Below, in pieces: positions 9,043-15,876 of a DNA stretch of 21,442 nt. Source of the stretch: a virus. Each line of letters starts with the position of its first letter. Position 1 is the stretch's first letter. Location of the stretch: positions 1 to 21,442 of IMG/VR virus record IMGVR_UViG_3300046336_000105; one strand, written 5' to 3'. Below the pieces are notes generated by a model, which was given only the letters and a program-made list of their open reading frames with translations, ran no database searches and was not told the DNA's origin. Both the position numbers and the translations under genes were made by a program.

Positions 9043-9492
9043 TTACTCCTCAAATCTAACATTACTTCCAGAACCTTTTATTGCTGGATGTTTATCTGCG
9101 TAATAAGCTCTAAACAATTGTGGCATTCCATTTCCATGAGCGGCAGGCCGTATTAAATTTATATAAACATTCATTTCAACTTGTCTAGAAGTTTCGTAAT
9201 AAAAAAACTTAATCATATCTCCTATTCTTGGAATCCAATTATTGAACTCAGCGTCTATATATCTGAACATAATGTATGAAGTATTTTCTTGGTCTAAACC
9301 TTGATGTGTAGGTCTTACGTTAAATCCATAATTAAAATATTCTTTATTTTTAATTTGACCATATATAGTTATTGTGTCTAAATATTTTTTTTCACCAACA
9401 GGTTCTTTTAGTGTGTCGTCAAAAGTTGTATTATTAAAACTTTGCGGCAAAATGAGGAATTTGCATGGATGTATTAATTTTGGTGTTCTCAT
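9043..9492 (-). CDS. Probable head closure / stopper protein
   Basis: This small beta-rich protein (149 residues from the chosen start) sits between the connector and the tail-completion gene, where PBSX- and SPP1-like phages encode the head closure or stopper protein (SPP1 gp16 position). Segments such as KYLDTITIYGQI and NNWIPRIGDMIKFF fit a small beta-barrel. I prefer ATG 9492 (MRTPK) because GGAT lies a normal distance upstream; ATG 9501 would add three residues. It directly precedes the coupled 8374-9042 gene. The family call is by position and size. Confidence 0.55.
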   Translation of the reverse strand: MRTPKLIHPCKFLILPQSFNNTTFDDTLKEPVGEKKYLDTITIYGQIKNKEYFNYGFNVRPTHQGLDQENTSYIMFRYIDAEFNNWIPRIGDMIKFFYYETSRQVEMNVYINLIRPAAHGNGMPQLFRAYYADKHPAIKGSGSNVRFEE

Positions 9493-9595
9493 TTTTATCA
9501 TCCAATGAATTTTTTCTATGTATTTCAGAAATATTAATTGTAGCTGACAACAAAAATAAACAACAAACGAAAACTTTAAGTATTATGAAAAACAT
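9434..9595 (-). CDS. Possible 53-residue membrane or secreted mini-protein overlapping the stopper gene
   Basis: A 53-codon frame starts two bases after the connector stop (TAA TA ATG), with TAGG 6-7 nt before the ATG. It reads MFFIILKVFVCCLFLLSAT, a strong hydrophobic N-terminus like a signal peptide or anchor, then a polar tail ending HFAAKF. It would fill the otherwise empty 95 nt between connector and stopper genes and overlaps the stopper start by about 59 nt in another frame. The long overlap is a reason for doubt. I cannot assign a function. Confidence 0.4.
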   Translation of the reverse strand: MFFIILKVFVCCLFLLSATINISEIHRKNSLDDKNENTKINTSMQIPHFAAKF

Positions 9596-9597
9596 TA

Positions 9598-10269
9598 TTA
9601 ACCTACATTTTGTATTTGGAAAGAGTTTCTATATGTATTTAAAATATCTAGAACTTCAAAATCTTTTATCACTCCACTTATACCTTGCATTCTCGGTTTA
9701 ACTTGTATTGTTTTATATTTTTGTGAATGTTCATCTGTTATTTCTTCAGTAATTGTACCGCTTTGAGTATTTAACGAAACAGTTAATGACTCAAATTCTG
9801 GAGTAAGAATTATTGGATTCATAATTTTTTCTATAACTAATTTAAGTGCAGCATAACGAATTGCTTTTGGAGTTGCTCCATCTTCTTCAACATAGCCAAA
9901 AGTTCCAACTAATCGTTGATTTTGACTTCCAGCTTTAAATATTCCATTATTATAAACAATTTTTGGATTGTTTCTATCATCTCTAAATTGATTACGATTA
10001 TTGTAAACGATATAATCTGTATTTGAAGCTGGGGATATAGATTCATTAATATATAACGACGACAATGTTATGATTGGAATATTTAAATGAAGATATTTAG
10101 AATCGTTACCATCAGTTTTAATATCTAAAGCTCTAGATTCAAACCAACGATCACAATACTTATCAATGAATTTACACCATAAATCAATAAGCATATTAAT
10201 TTTAAAGTCAGCTGCAATATCTTCGCTGATTCCAGCATCACGTACTTCGCACAAATTAGTATAAGCCAT
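9598..10269 (-). CDS. Head-tail connector / adaptor protein (gp6/gp15-like)
   Basis: At 223 residues with an N-terminal helical pattern MAYTNLCEVRDAGISEDIA and a following helix containing FIDKYCDRWFE, this resembles the head-tail connector group of HK97 gp6 and SPP1 gp15, which bind beneath the portal. The middle has a beta strand and PIITLSSLYINES typical of these proteins, then a late AAL-LVIEK helix. Its ATG is inside the end of the preceding mini-gene (14-nt overlap) and has AAGGAG about 11 nt upstream, a strong site. It lies with other neck genes behind a terminator. Confidence 0.75.
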   Translation of the reverse strand: MAYTNLCEVRDAGISEDIAADFKINMLIDLWCKFIDKYCDRWFESRALDIKTDGNDSKYLHLNIPIITLSSLYINESISPASNTDYIVYNNRNQFRDDRNNPKIVYNNGIFKAGSQNQRLVGTFGYVEEDGATPKAIRYAALKLVIEKIMNPIILTPEFESLTVSLNTQSGTITEEITDEHSQKYKTIQVKPRMQGISGVIKDFEVLDILNTYRNSFQIQNVG

Positions 10270-10423
10270 CTAAAACGCACTCCTTATCAATGCATAGCAT
10301 ACAGCACTTTAATTCTTGATTTAATTTTATAAAAACATCTAAATTTTCAATTGCTAAACTATTGTCATATATAATTTTCATTTGTTTAATAAACTCACAA
10401 CGTTCACATTTATTTTTATTCAT
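10256..10423 (-). CDS. Cys-rich 55-residue mini-protein, unknown function
   Basis: The likely start is ATG 10423 (MNKNKCERCEF). A longer reading from GTG 10459 would start inside a terminator hairpin and is rejected. The protein has CERC near the N-terminus and CCMLCIDKEC near the C-terminus, which could bind a metal such as zinc as a small ribbon, though the spacing of about 35 residues is wide. Its stop overlaps the connector start by 14 nt, giving translational coupling. The only nearby Shine-Dalgarno-like bases (GAGAG) lie in the 3' arm of the hairpin, so translation may depend on whether that hairpin forms. Confidence 0.6.
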   Translation of the reverse strand: MNKNKCERCEFIKQMKIIYDNSLAIENLDVFIKLNQELKCCMLCIDKECVLDGLY

Positions 10424-10430
10424 GATTTTT

Positions 10431-10476
10431 AAAAAACTCTCGGTGAAACCAACAACCACATCAAAAACACCGAGAG
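10431..10476 (-). terminator. Intrinsic terminator after the 10482-10862 gene
   Basis: On the minus strand CTCTCGGTG (10476-10468) pairs with CACCGAGAG (10445-10437) over 9 bp, with a 22-nt loop and six T residues. It lies 6 nt after one stop and 8 nt before the next ATG, so neck genes downstream depend on readthrough or another promoter. Confidence 0.8.
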
Positions 10477-10481
10477 AAACA

Positions 10482-10862
10482 TTAAGTTTTTTTAGTTGAT
10501 GCCTTTGGTTTTTTGTTTATTAAATCTACAAGATCGATTCTATGTTGGTCAATTTCTAAAATTTCAACTAAAGAAACATCTTCATGAACTTTTGAATTAT
10601 CTGGTTCACTAACTCTATTGTTAACATCGCCGTTATTAACGACGTTACAAATATCAACATTAGTATTGATATTAATACCATTAATGGAGTTAATATTATT
10701 AGAGATGTCATTTCTACTAAGAATTGTAACATGTTGTTTCCAGTAAGGTTCAATTGCATTATATTCTTCTTGTGTAATTGTATTAGTTGAGTTTGGATAT
10801 AAATGTTTATCGTTCAGAATAAAAGACTTAGGGCAACTAGGTTGAATTTGAATAGTTACCAT
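10482..10862 (-). CDS. Unknown small protein with Asn-rich middle
   Basis: I chose ATG 10862 (MVTIQIQPSC), which has AAAGG upstream; a TTG four codons earlier overlaps the previous stop and is less likely. The first 45 residues contain KSFILNDKHLYPNST and EEYNAIEPYWKQHVTIL, a compact beta/alpha start. Residues about 52-86 are dominated by Asn, Ile and Val (NNINSINGININTN), likely a flexible linker. The end is acidic then Lys-rich. Lying between capsid and connector genes, and closed by its own terminator, it may be a head decoration or minor head protein, but nothing in the sequence proves this. Confidence 0.6.
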   Translation of the reverse strand: MVTIQIQPSCPKSFILNDKHLYPNSTNTITQEEYNAIEPYWKQHVTILSRNDISNNINSINGININTNVDICNVVNNGDVNNRVSEPDNSKVHEDVSLVEILEIDQHRIDLVDLINKKPKASTKKT

Positions 10863-10866
10863 TTTA

Positions 10867-11451
10867 TTACTCAACCTTTAAAATGTCAGCACAAATTTTA
10901 TTGACCATTGCAATCATATCTGCTCTTGAATATTGTTCTTTAAGTTTGTCAGGGTGAACTCCATTCAACTTATTTAATGCAACAGCATAATCTTCTTTGC
11001 TGGAAGTTTGTTTCAGTGAAGATTTAGTTTCGGTTGCAAGTTTAACCTTGTTCTCATTTGATATTTTTGATAAATGCATTGCTTCATCAATTTTACTATC
11101 AGTTTTATATTTAACTTCTCCGTTTGTAATTTTATCAACCATATCGAATACAGATGAGTTTTTAATATTAATAGATTTTACTTCTTCATATAAATTAACT
11201 TGAATATGATTGTCGGGTTTTATTAATTTAGACTCTTTTTCAAAGTCACGTTCGTAAATAACGTTATCATTATCATCAAATACTTTGAGATCTAAAATAT
11301 GTTCATTAAAAAATTCTTGAAACATCGTTTCAAAGTTTGGATCACTTTTTGTATATGTATAAACTCTTCCAGAACAATAAGTCATATTTGGTGTTCCATA
11401 ATTATTATATTTAGTGATTTTAATTTCAATTTTATTGGCTTTTTCTAGCAT
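10867..11451 (-). CDS. Unknown protein downstream of the capsid gene
   Basis: The chosen start is ATG 11451 (MLEKANKIEIK), 194 residues, with AGAGA upstream; a GTG 14 codons earlier is less likely. The N-terminal 90 residues look beta-rich (IEIKITKYNNYGTP, GRVYTYTKSD), and the C-terminal 90 are helical and charged, ending in an ADMIAMVNKICADIL helix. It is the first gene after the capsid terminator and stops 4 nt before the next gene's ATG. No family is recognised; a head-associated role is possible from position. Confidence 0.6.
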   Translation of the reverse strand: MLEKANKIEIKITKYNNYGTPNMTYCSGRVYTYTKSDPNFETMFQEFFNEHILDLKVFDDNDNVIYERDFEKESKLIKPDNHIQVNLYEEVKSINIKNSSVFDMVDKITNGEVKYKTDSKIDEAMHLSKISNENKVKLATETKSSLKQTSSKEDYAVALNKLNGVHPDKLKEQYSRADMIAMVNKICADILKVE

Positions 11452-11500
11452 TTTAATTTCTCTTTGTGGTTGAATGAGTTCAAAATACAACACAATGTTT

Positions 11501-11513
11501 ATTTTATATAATT
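11501..11513 (-). promoter_or_regulatory. AT-rich -10-like box after the capsid terminator
   Basis: AATTATATAAAAT on the minus strand lies between the capsid terminator and the next gene, about 50 nt before its ATG. There is no clear -35 hexamer. Similar AATTATAAAA boxes occur at 17463-17472 and 18821-18830. Confidence 0.25.
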
Positions 11514-11540
11514 TTGCGTCTTTATTTTTGAATAATAAAT

Positions 11541-11576
11541 AAAAAAACAGGACCCTTTTTATAGAGTCCTGTTTTT
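11541..11576 (-). terminator. Strong intrinsic terminator after the major capsid gene
   Basis: ACAGGACTCT pairs with AGGGTCCTGT over 10 bp (one G-T wobble) around an AT-rich loop, and seven T residues follow on the minus strand. A-tracts on the other side make it potentially bidirectional. It lies 33 nt after the capsid stop. Confidence 0.92.
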
Positions 11577-11608
11577 AAAGTTTTGGATATTAAGTTTTTA
11601 ATTAAAAA

Positions 11609-12835
11609 TTAAGAAGTGGCAATGTTATTAACAAATACGCAAGCTTCTTCGTTTTCAACACCGAATGCAACTTTAAGATGCATTACATATTCATACGTAT
11701 CAGCATAAATATTTTGACCTTTTAAGAATCTAACTTCATTTAGGTCGTATCCAAGTAATAGATTCTTAGGATCAACAAGAACCATCATTGGGTTAGCGAG
11801 GTATGTAACTTTAACAGTTGCACCGTCAGCGATGGTGCCACCACCGTTCCGAGCAACAGTTCCAGCGGCAGAGTCAAGAACATAATCGGTTGTTACAGTA
11901 TATGGTTTTGTTTGAACGCTATCAAGAGTTGAAGATGTAACTGTAACACTAGCAGTGCTCCAGTATTTATGTTGTAGAGCTGTTGCAGTTGTACCGTTAA
12001 GAACAATATGTTCAACAATTCGTGGCTGGAAATCGAATGTCGATAATGGCATTCGACGCGCAACAGCGTTACCGATATTACCACCAACAACAGCTTGATC
12101 GCCGAGTGCGGTTAATCGTGGCATCAACTTTTCATTATATAATAGATCTAACGAAGTTGAAGTCAAAAACTTCATACTGTTACCTAATTTATGATATTTT
12201 TGTGGAAGAGTTCGGAATGCTTGTGAGAAGAGTTGTGAGCTAATAGAAGCGTTTGTTGCATTTACAATAGTTGCCGGTTTAACAACAGTTCCACCAGTTC
12301 TGAGTAATTGCTTAAACCAACCATCTTGCACTGCGAACAATTCGTCCTTAACTACGCCAGCAGAGTCACTCATTTCTGTAAAGTCTAGTTCAGAAGGTAG
12401 AGCGGCCGCGCCAAGTTTATTTCCCCAAAGAGCAATTTGCTTGAGTTCAGTTCGGAGTTTTGCTGCCATTAATTTAATAATAACATTTTCAACATCTCCA
12501 TCAACGCTTTGTTCAAACATTCTATGCGAGATTTCGAATGGAACAGTAATCCATCCAGGCTCCATAGTAATTTTGTCGTTGACTGTTTTTCGACGACGTT
12601 GTGGATCAGTTGCTTCTCTAAAAGCTAAACCTACCCGTTTTCCGGCGGCGGTTCGATGCATTTCCCAACTTGGTTCACTAAAACCTTGCGAACGAACTAA
12701 ACCAAATAACTCTTGATCTTCTTCAATAATATAAGTCCAAAGTTTCTTTACTTGTTTAGATTGTAATTTGCCGGCAGAGGCAATAGATTCTGTAGTAATG
12801 ATACTCTTTTCAAGCATTTCTTGTGATGTAGACAT
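11609..12835 (-). CDS. Major capsid protein, HK97 fold, with inserted beta domain
   Basis: This 408-residue protein forms the head shell. It follows portal and protease genes and has AAAAAAGGATAAAATAATG, the best ribosome-binding site in the region, and a strong terminator after it, all fitting the most abundant virion protein. The N-terminal arm (1-45) is helical; DPQRRRKTVNDKI (77-89), the long helix at 112-137 and the C-terminal NPMMVLVDPKNLLLG (348-362) and HLKVAFGVENEEACVF (386-401) look like the HK97 P and A domains. Residues about 280-346, containing DYVLDSAAGTVARN and ADGATVKVTY, look like a beta module inserted before the last part of the fold. The composition is less AT-biased than its neighbours. 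Confidence 0.88.
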   Translation of the reverse strand: MSTSQEMLEKSIITTESIASAGKLQSKQVKKLWTYIIEEDQELFGLVRSQGFSEPSWEMHRTAAGKRVGLAFREATDPQRRRKTVNDKITMEPGWITVPFEISHRMFEQSVDGDVENVIIKLMAAKLRTELKQIALWGNKLGAAALPSELDFTEMSDSAGVVKDELFAVQDGWFKQLLRTGGTVVKPATIVNATNASISSQLFSQAFRTLPQKYHKLGNSMKFLTSTSLDLLYNEKLMPRLTALGDQAVVGGNIGNAVARRMPLSTFDFQPRIVEHIVLNGTTATALQHKYWSTASVTVTSSTLDSVQTKPYTVTTDYVLDSAAGTVARNGGGTIADGATVKVTYLANPMMVLVDPKNLLLGYDLNEVRFLKGQNIYADTYEYVMHLKVAFGVENEEACVFVNNIATS

Positions 12836-12899
12836 TATTTTATCCTTTTTTCTTTTTGTATCTTTGTTAAATTATTGACTATCAAACGTGCTTGATTTA

Positions 12900-13310
12900 T
12901 TATTCAAAGAAATTATCAAGCGCACTGCCTGATTTTTTATCAGATTTCTTGACTTCAGAATTAGAACCAGAAGCAAGTCGTGAAATTAAAGTTTCAAGTT
13001 TAGCATTAACAGCCTTTTCAACTTTAACTTCAATATCTTCTTCTTTAACTTCAATTGTTTTAACTTCGTTCTTTTCAACTTGAACTTCGGTTATAATTTC
13101 CTTTTTAGAAAGTTGTTCAATTTGAGTTTTGAGTTCAGTAATTTGTTGTTGAAGAGATTCTTTTTCCGCTTTTTCAAGAGCAACTTTCTCTTCTTGTTCT
13201 TTAATAATTTTTTCTTGTTTTTCTTTTTCTGCTTGAGATGCCGCTTTTTCAGTTGTAATTTCTTCTACAACTTTTCGAACAACATCTAAAAGTTCTTTTG
13301 TAACTTCCAT
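12900..13310 (-). CDS. Nested scaffold protein from internal in-frame start
   Basis: ATG at 13310 is in frame with the protease gene (codon 309). It is preceded by AAGGAA (13322-13317) with a 6-nt spacer, a better site than that of the full-length gene. The product, MEVTKELLDVV onwards, is 136 residues and consists of the coiled coil and C-terminal tail. This matches the nested protease/scaffold design of lambda C/Nu3, in which the free scaffold guides shell assembly and is then degraded. Start site and frame are seen directly; actual use is inferred. Confidence 0.7.
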   Translation of the reverse strand: MEVTKELLDVVRKVVEEITTEKAASQAEKEKQEKIIKEQEEKVALEKAEKESLQQQITELKTQIEQLSKKEIITEVQVEKNEVKTIEVKEEDIEVKVEKAVNAKLETLISRLASGSNSEVKKSDKKSGSALDNFFE

Positions 13311-14234
13311 TTTTGATTCCTTAATTTCTTTGTTGTATTTGTCTTCTATTTGTTTAAGAAGATTTTGATCAAAATCATTAGTTAGACTAGTTTTGATATA
13401 ATCGTAAGATATATCATAATCGTTATCTAACAAAATTTTAGTTAGTCTTTTTTGAATATTTTGTTCTGGTTTTGCATATTGCCAAGATTTTAATAAATTT
13501 TCTACTTGTTCTTTAGTTTCAATTTCATAAGTTAAATTTATAAATAATCCATCATCTAAAATATCATTAACTTCATTATGTTCTTTTTCAATTAAAACTT
13601 CATTGTTTTGAACTGGAAGTTCTTCATTTGATGATTTATAGATACCAACTCTAAGGTTTGCTCCCATATCTACAAAATCTATTTTATTAATTTTAGTTTT
13701 TAGAATGATGCGTTTAGGTACGTCGAACTTAGAATTTTTAACTTTAGATTTGGTTAATTGCATACAGTCATTAACTGTATACCCTTTTTCTTCTAAATAT
13801 GAAAATGGGATAGCAGTTGCTTTAGCTTCGATAGAAACTCCAGTTAAACTCCCAGATTCATATTGTTTTTTAACAGACTCTTCGTTAATTTTAAATTTTG
13901 CAATAAACGAGTTAGCTGGAGCTTCAACATCATCAAACACTCCACCGCTTTCAGTGAACCAATGTGATAAGAGTTGAGCATCAACTATGTTCCCAGCATG
14001 TTGGGTTCCATGAGCCTTGCTAGATTCGTTGTAGGTATTTACATAATCTTCGTACGCTTTTTTAACGCACTCAATTGTGAACATATCTCCATGAGCATCG
14101 ATTTCGTTAGCAACCATTACAACACAAGTTAATTCACCTTTTGAAACAGATGAACGTTTTTGTACAAACGTCGCTTTTTCTCCTTCTTCGGTCGTATCAA
14201 AGTCGCTTACTTTAATTTCTGAGTAATTTTTCAT
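12900..14234 (-). CDS. Prohead protease (XkdF-like) fused to C-terminal scaffold
   Basis: The 444-residue protein joins two parts. Residues about 30-200 resemble the XkdF-type phage serine protease: ANEIDAHGD (42-50), a His pair in KAHGTQHAGN (H75, H79), and GSLTGVSIEAKA (128-139), with S134 the likely nucleophile. Residues about 305-385 form a long Lys/Glu coiled coil as in scaffold proteins, followed by a short acidic tail ending DNFFE. The protease would cut scaffold and capsid arms during maturation. It starts 3 nt after the portal stop, with a modest site (AAAGAAATAAAAATG). An internal ribosome-binding site precedes Met309, so the scaffold part is probably also made alone. Confidence 0.85.
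   Translation of the reverse strand: MKNYSEIKVSDFDTTEEGEKATFVQKRSSVSKGELTCVVMVANEIDAHGDMFTIECVKKAYEDYVNTYNESSKAHGTQHAGNIVDAQLLSHWFTESGGVFDDVEAPANSFIAKFKINEESVKKQYESGSLTGVSIEAKATAIPFSYLEEKGYTVNDCMQLTKSKVKNSKFDVPKRIILKTKINKIDFVDMGANLRVGIYKSSNEELPVQNNEVLIEKEHNEVNDILDDGLFINLTYEIETKEQVENLLKSWQYAKPEQNIQKRLTKILLDNDYDISYDYIKTSLTNDFDQNLLKQIEDKYNKEIKESKMEVTKELLDVVRKVVEEITTEKAASQAEKEKQEKIIKEQEEKVALEKAEKESLQQQITELKTQIEQLSKKEIITEVQVEKNEVKTIEVKEEDIEVKVEKAVNAKLETLISRLASGSNSEVKKSDKKSGSALDNFFE
13317..13322 (-). promoter_or_regulatory. Internal ribosome-binding site for the nested scaffold
   Basis: AAGGAA lies 6 nt before the in-frame ATG at 13310 within the protease gene. Among ATGs inside genes examined here it has the clearest spacing and strength. 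Confidence 0.68.
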
Positions 14235-14236
14235 TT

Positions 14237-15817
14237 TTATTTCTTTTTATCTTGATACTTATCAGCATCTTTATTGGGATTTTTAATTCTACTTCCAACA
14301 ACTTGTTGATTTATATTTCTAGGGTCTTTGGTGTTTTGTACAGCTTCTGCCATTGTTTTAGAGAACGGCGTATCAACATCAATCCCTTCAATAGCTGGAA
14401 GTTTCTTGTTAAGGATGTGTTGAAGAATTATATCAGCACGTTCAGGAGTCATTGCTCCAAGTGGTTCCATAAATCTTGCAAGATCAATTAATGTACTTGG
14501 ATCAGTAACGTCAGGAGTGTTAAATTTAATTATTAAGTTCGCAACATTAAGTTCTGGAAGAAGATAATCATTTAAGAATCTTTGAATTTTAACTCTTTTT
14601 GGATTGAATACCTGTTCATCTGCAAATTTTAAAATACTTTCAAGAGATTTGCGATCCTTTGGAGGTTCGCCTTTTGCAACCAATAGTTGAGGCAATCTAA
14701 AATTCTGCAATATACGATTAAAGTTTTGCTCTCTATAATCGTTAAACATAGAATCAGTTATTAGTTCATCTTTTAATTTTTCAATTTTAATAGTTTTTTC
14801 ACCCTTATCTAAAAACCCATCTTCACTAGGTTGTGTTTTAAGGATTAAAAACCTTGAACGATTATATGATAGTTCTTGTTTTTGTTCTTGGAACTCTTTA
14901 ATGCGGTCCATTGAACCTTGGTCAAGATCACCAAGAATAGCCAAGTTAGGAACTAAATTTTGTCGAAATGTACTTGAATTAACTTTAGCTGCATGTACAT
15001 CTCCCAGCGCATCAATTATTGAACCTGAATAACGAGGTTCTGGATATATATTATTATTTAATGCATCAGATAGATACCAAATTTCATTTGCTAAGTTATT
15101 ATCTTTTTTTGCAAAATTTAAATCTTTTTTAGTTGTTATAAGTTTTCCTGTTTTCTTTTCATAATTGTTTGGATCTTGAAATTCTTTATAATAAATTTTT
15201 TCACCATCATCTAAGTATTGAACAAAAAGTCTAAAACGTTTTGAGTCAACTCGCTCTTGTACGATATATTTATTTTTTTGTTTAAAAATTCTTTTTGCTT
15301 TATAAGTATAAGTGTCATTATTTTTTCTACATAATTTAATTTTATCTGGTTGTAATCTATATAATCCATCAGGTTTGTTATTTATATTTCTTGTAATTTC
15401 ACAAAACGAATATCCTAATATTGAATAATCTTGTATTAATTGATATGAAAGTTCTGTTAAATCTTGATCTGCGTTTATATATCTAAAGAAATTTTCAATA
15501 GTTTCTTGTTCTTCAGATGAGTTTGTAATATCATCTTTATCTTCATCAGTTTGTCTTGGCAAAATTGAATAACCAAATCCAACAGTATTAGTTGCTATAC
15601 TTTCAATAATTGGAGCAAAAGCTGAATTTTCTTTAATTATTCCATTATACAATTGAGTAGGATTATAAAAAGGAATATGCTCATCGTACATTCCTGTATC
15701 ACGAGACTCAACGTTTATAGTTGTTTCTTCTCGTTTTTTAATGTCTACGTTTCGAACAAGACTCATAGCTGTATCATTAAAATTTTGAATTAATTTATTC
15801 TTTTCTTCTTGTTCCAT
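14237..15817 (-). CDS. Phage portal protein (PBSX family)
   Basis: The 526-residue protein forms the dodecameric ring through which DNA enters and leaves the head. Residues 52-83 (NPTQLYNGIIKENS then PIIESIATNTVGFGY) match the PBSX-family portal start. A middle region binds with KRFRLF and LSDALN, followed by GSIIDALGDVHAAKVNSSTF (about 265-284), a typical portal helix. FRLPQLLVAKGEPPKDRKS (about 383-401) and the late LIDLARFMEPLGAMTPERAD region (about 448-470) are also typical. Length fits the family. It lies between TerL and protease, in canonical order. AAAAGG lies 7 nt before the ATG. The C-terminus is Lys/Asp-rich and disordered-looking. Confidence 0.92.
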   Translation of the reverse strand: MEQEEKNKLIQNFNDTAMSLVRNVDIKKREETTINVESRDTGMYDEHIPFYNPTQLYNGIIKENSAFAPIIESIATNTVGFGYSILPRQTDEDKDDITNSSEEQETIENFFRYINADQDLTELSYQLIQDYSILGYSFCEITRNINNKPDGLYRLQPDKIKLCRKNNDTYTYKAKRIFKQKNKYIVQERVDSKRFRLFVQYLDDGEKIYYKEFQDPNNYEKKTGKLITTKKDLNFAKKDNNLANEIWYLSDALNNNIYPEPRYSGSIIDALGDVHAAKVNSSTFRQNLVPNLAILGDLDQGSMDRIKEFQEQKQELSYNRSRFLILKTQPSEDGFLDKGEKTIKIEKLKDELITDSMFNDYREQNFNRILQNFRLPQLLVAKGEPPKDRKSLESILKFADEQVFNPKRVKIQRFLNDYLLPELNVANLIIKFNTPDVTDPSTLIDLARFMEPLGAMTPERADIILQHILNKKLPAIEGIDVDTPFSKTMAEAVQNTKDPRNINQQVVGSRIKNPNKDADKYQDKKK

Positions 15818-15858
15818 TCAAAAACCTTTTTCAAAAATGTTTTAATCATAAAATTATT

Positions 15859-15876
15859 TATATCACACTTTATAAT
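15859..15876 (-). promoter_or_regulatory. Repeated TATATCACAYTTTATAAT element, copy 1 (terL end / portal upstream)
   Basis: The plus-strand sequence TATATCACACTTTATAAT matches 17 of 18 bases of the copy at 17454-17471. It overlaps the terL stop codon and lies 42 nt before the portal ATG. On the minus strand it contains TTATAAAG and GATATAAATA, which resemble -10 boxes. Confidence 0.4.

Noticed and set aside
10424-10459. GTG start extending the Cys-rich gene by 12 codons
   Set aside because: It would start in the loop of a strong terminator with no Shine-Dalgarno; ATG 10423 is better.
10590-10710. Repetitive AAT/ATT-rich tract that looked like a tandem repeat
   Set aside because: It is an imperfect codon-level bias that encodes an Asn/Ile-rich linker; no regular unit length and no spacer pattern as in CRISPR.
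12396-12412. GC-rich GCGGCCGC (a NotI site) in the AT-rich capsid gene
   Set aside because: It encodes part of a Gly-Ala-Ala-Ala stretch in a GC-richer, probably highly expressed gene; no other sign of a cloning scar or insertion.
12022-12716. Two plus-strand frames opposite the capsid gene
   Set aside because: Antisense shadows of a well-supported capsid gene, with no ribosome-binding site or family pattern.
13080-13289. Phe/Leu-rich plus-strand frame resembling a membrane protein
   Set aside because: It is the antisense of the Lys/Glu coiled coil (AAA/GAA codons read as TTT/TTC) and therefore an artefact.
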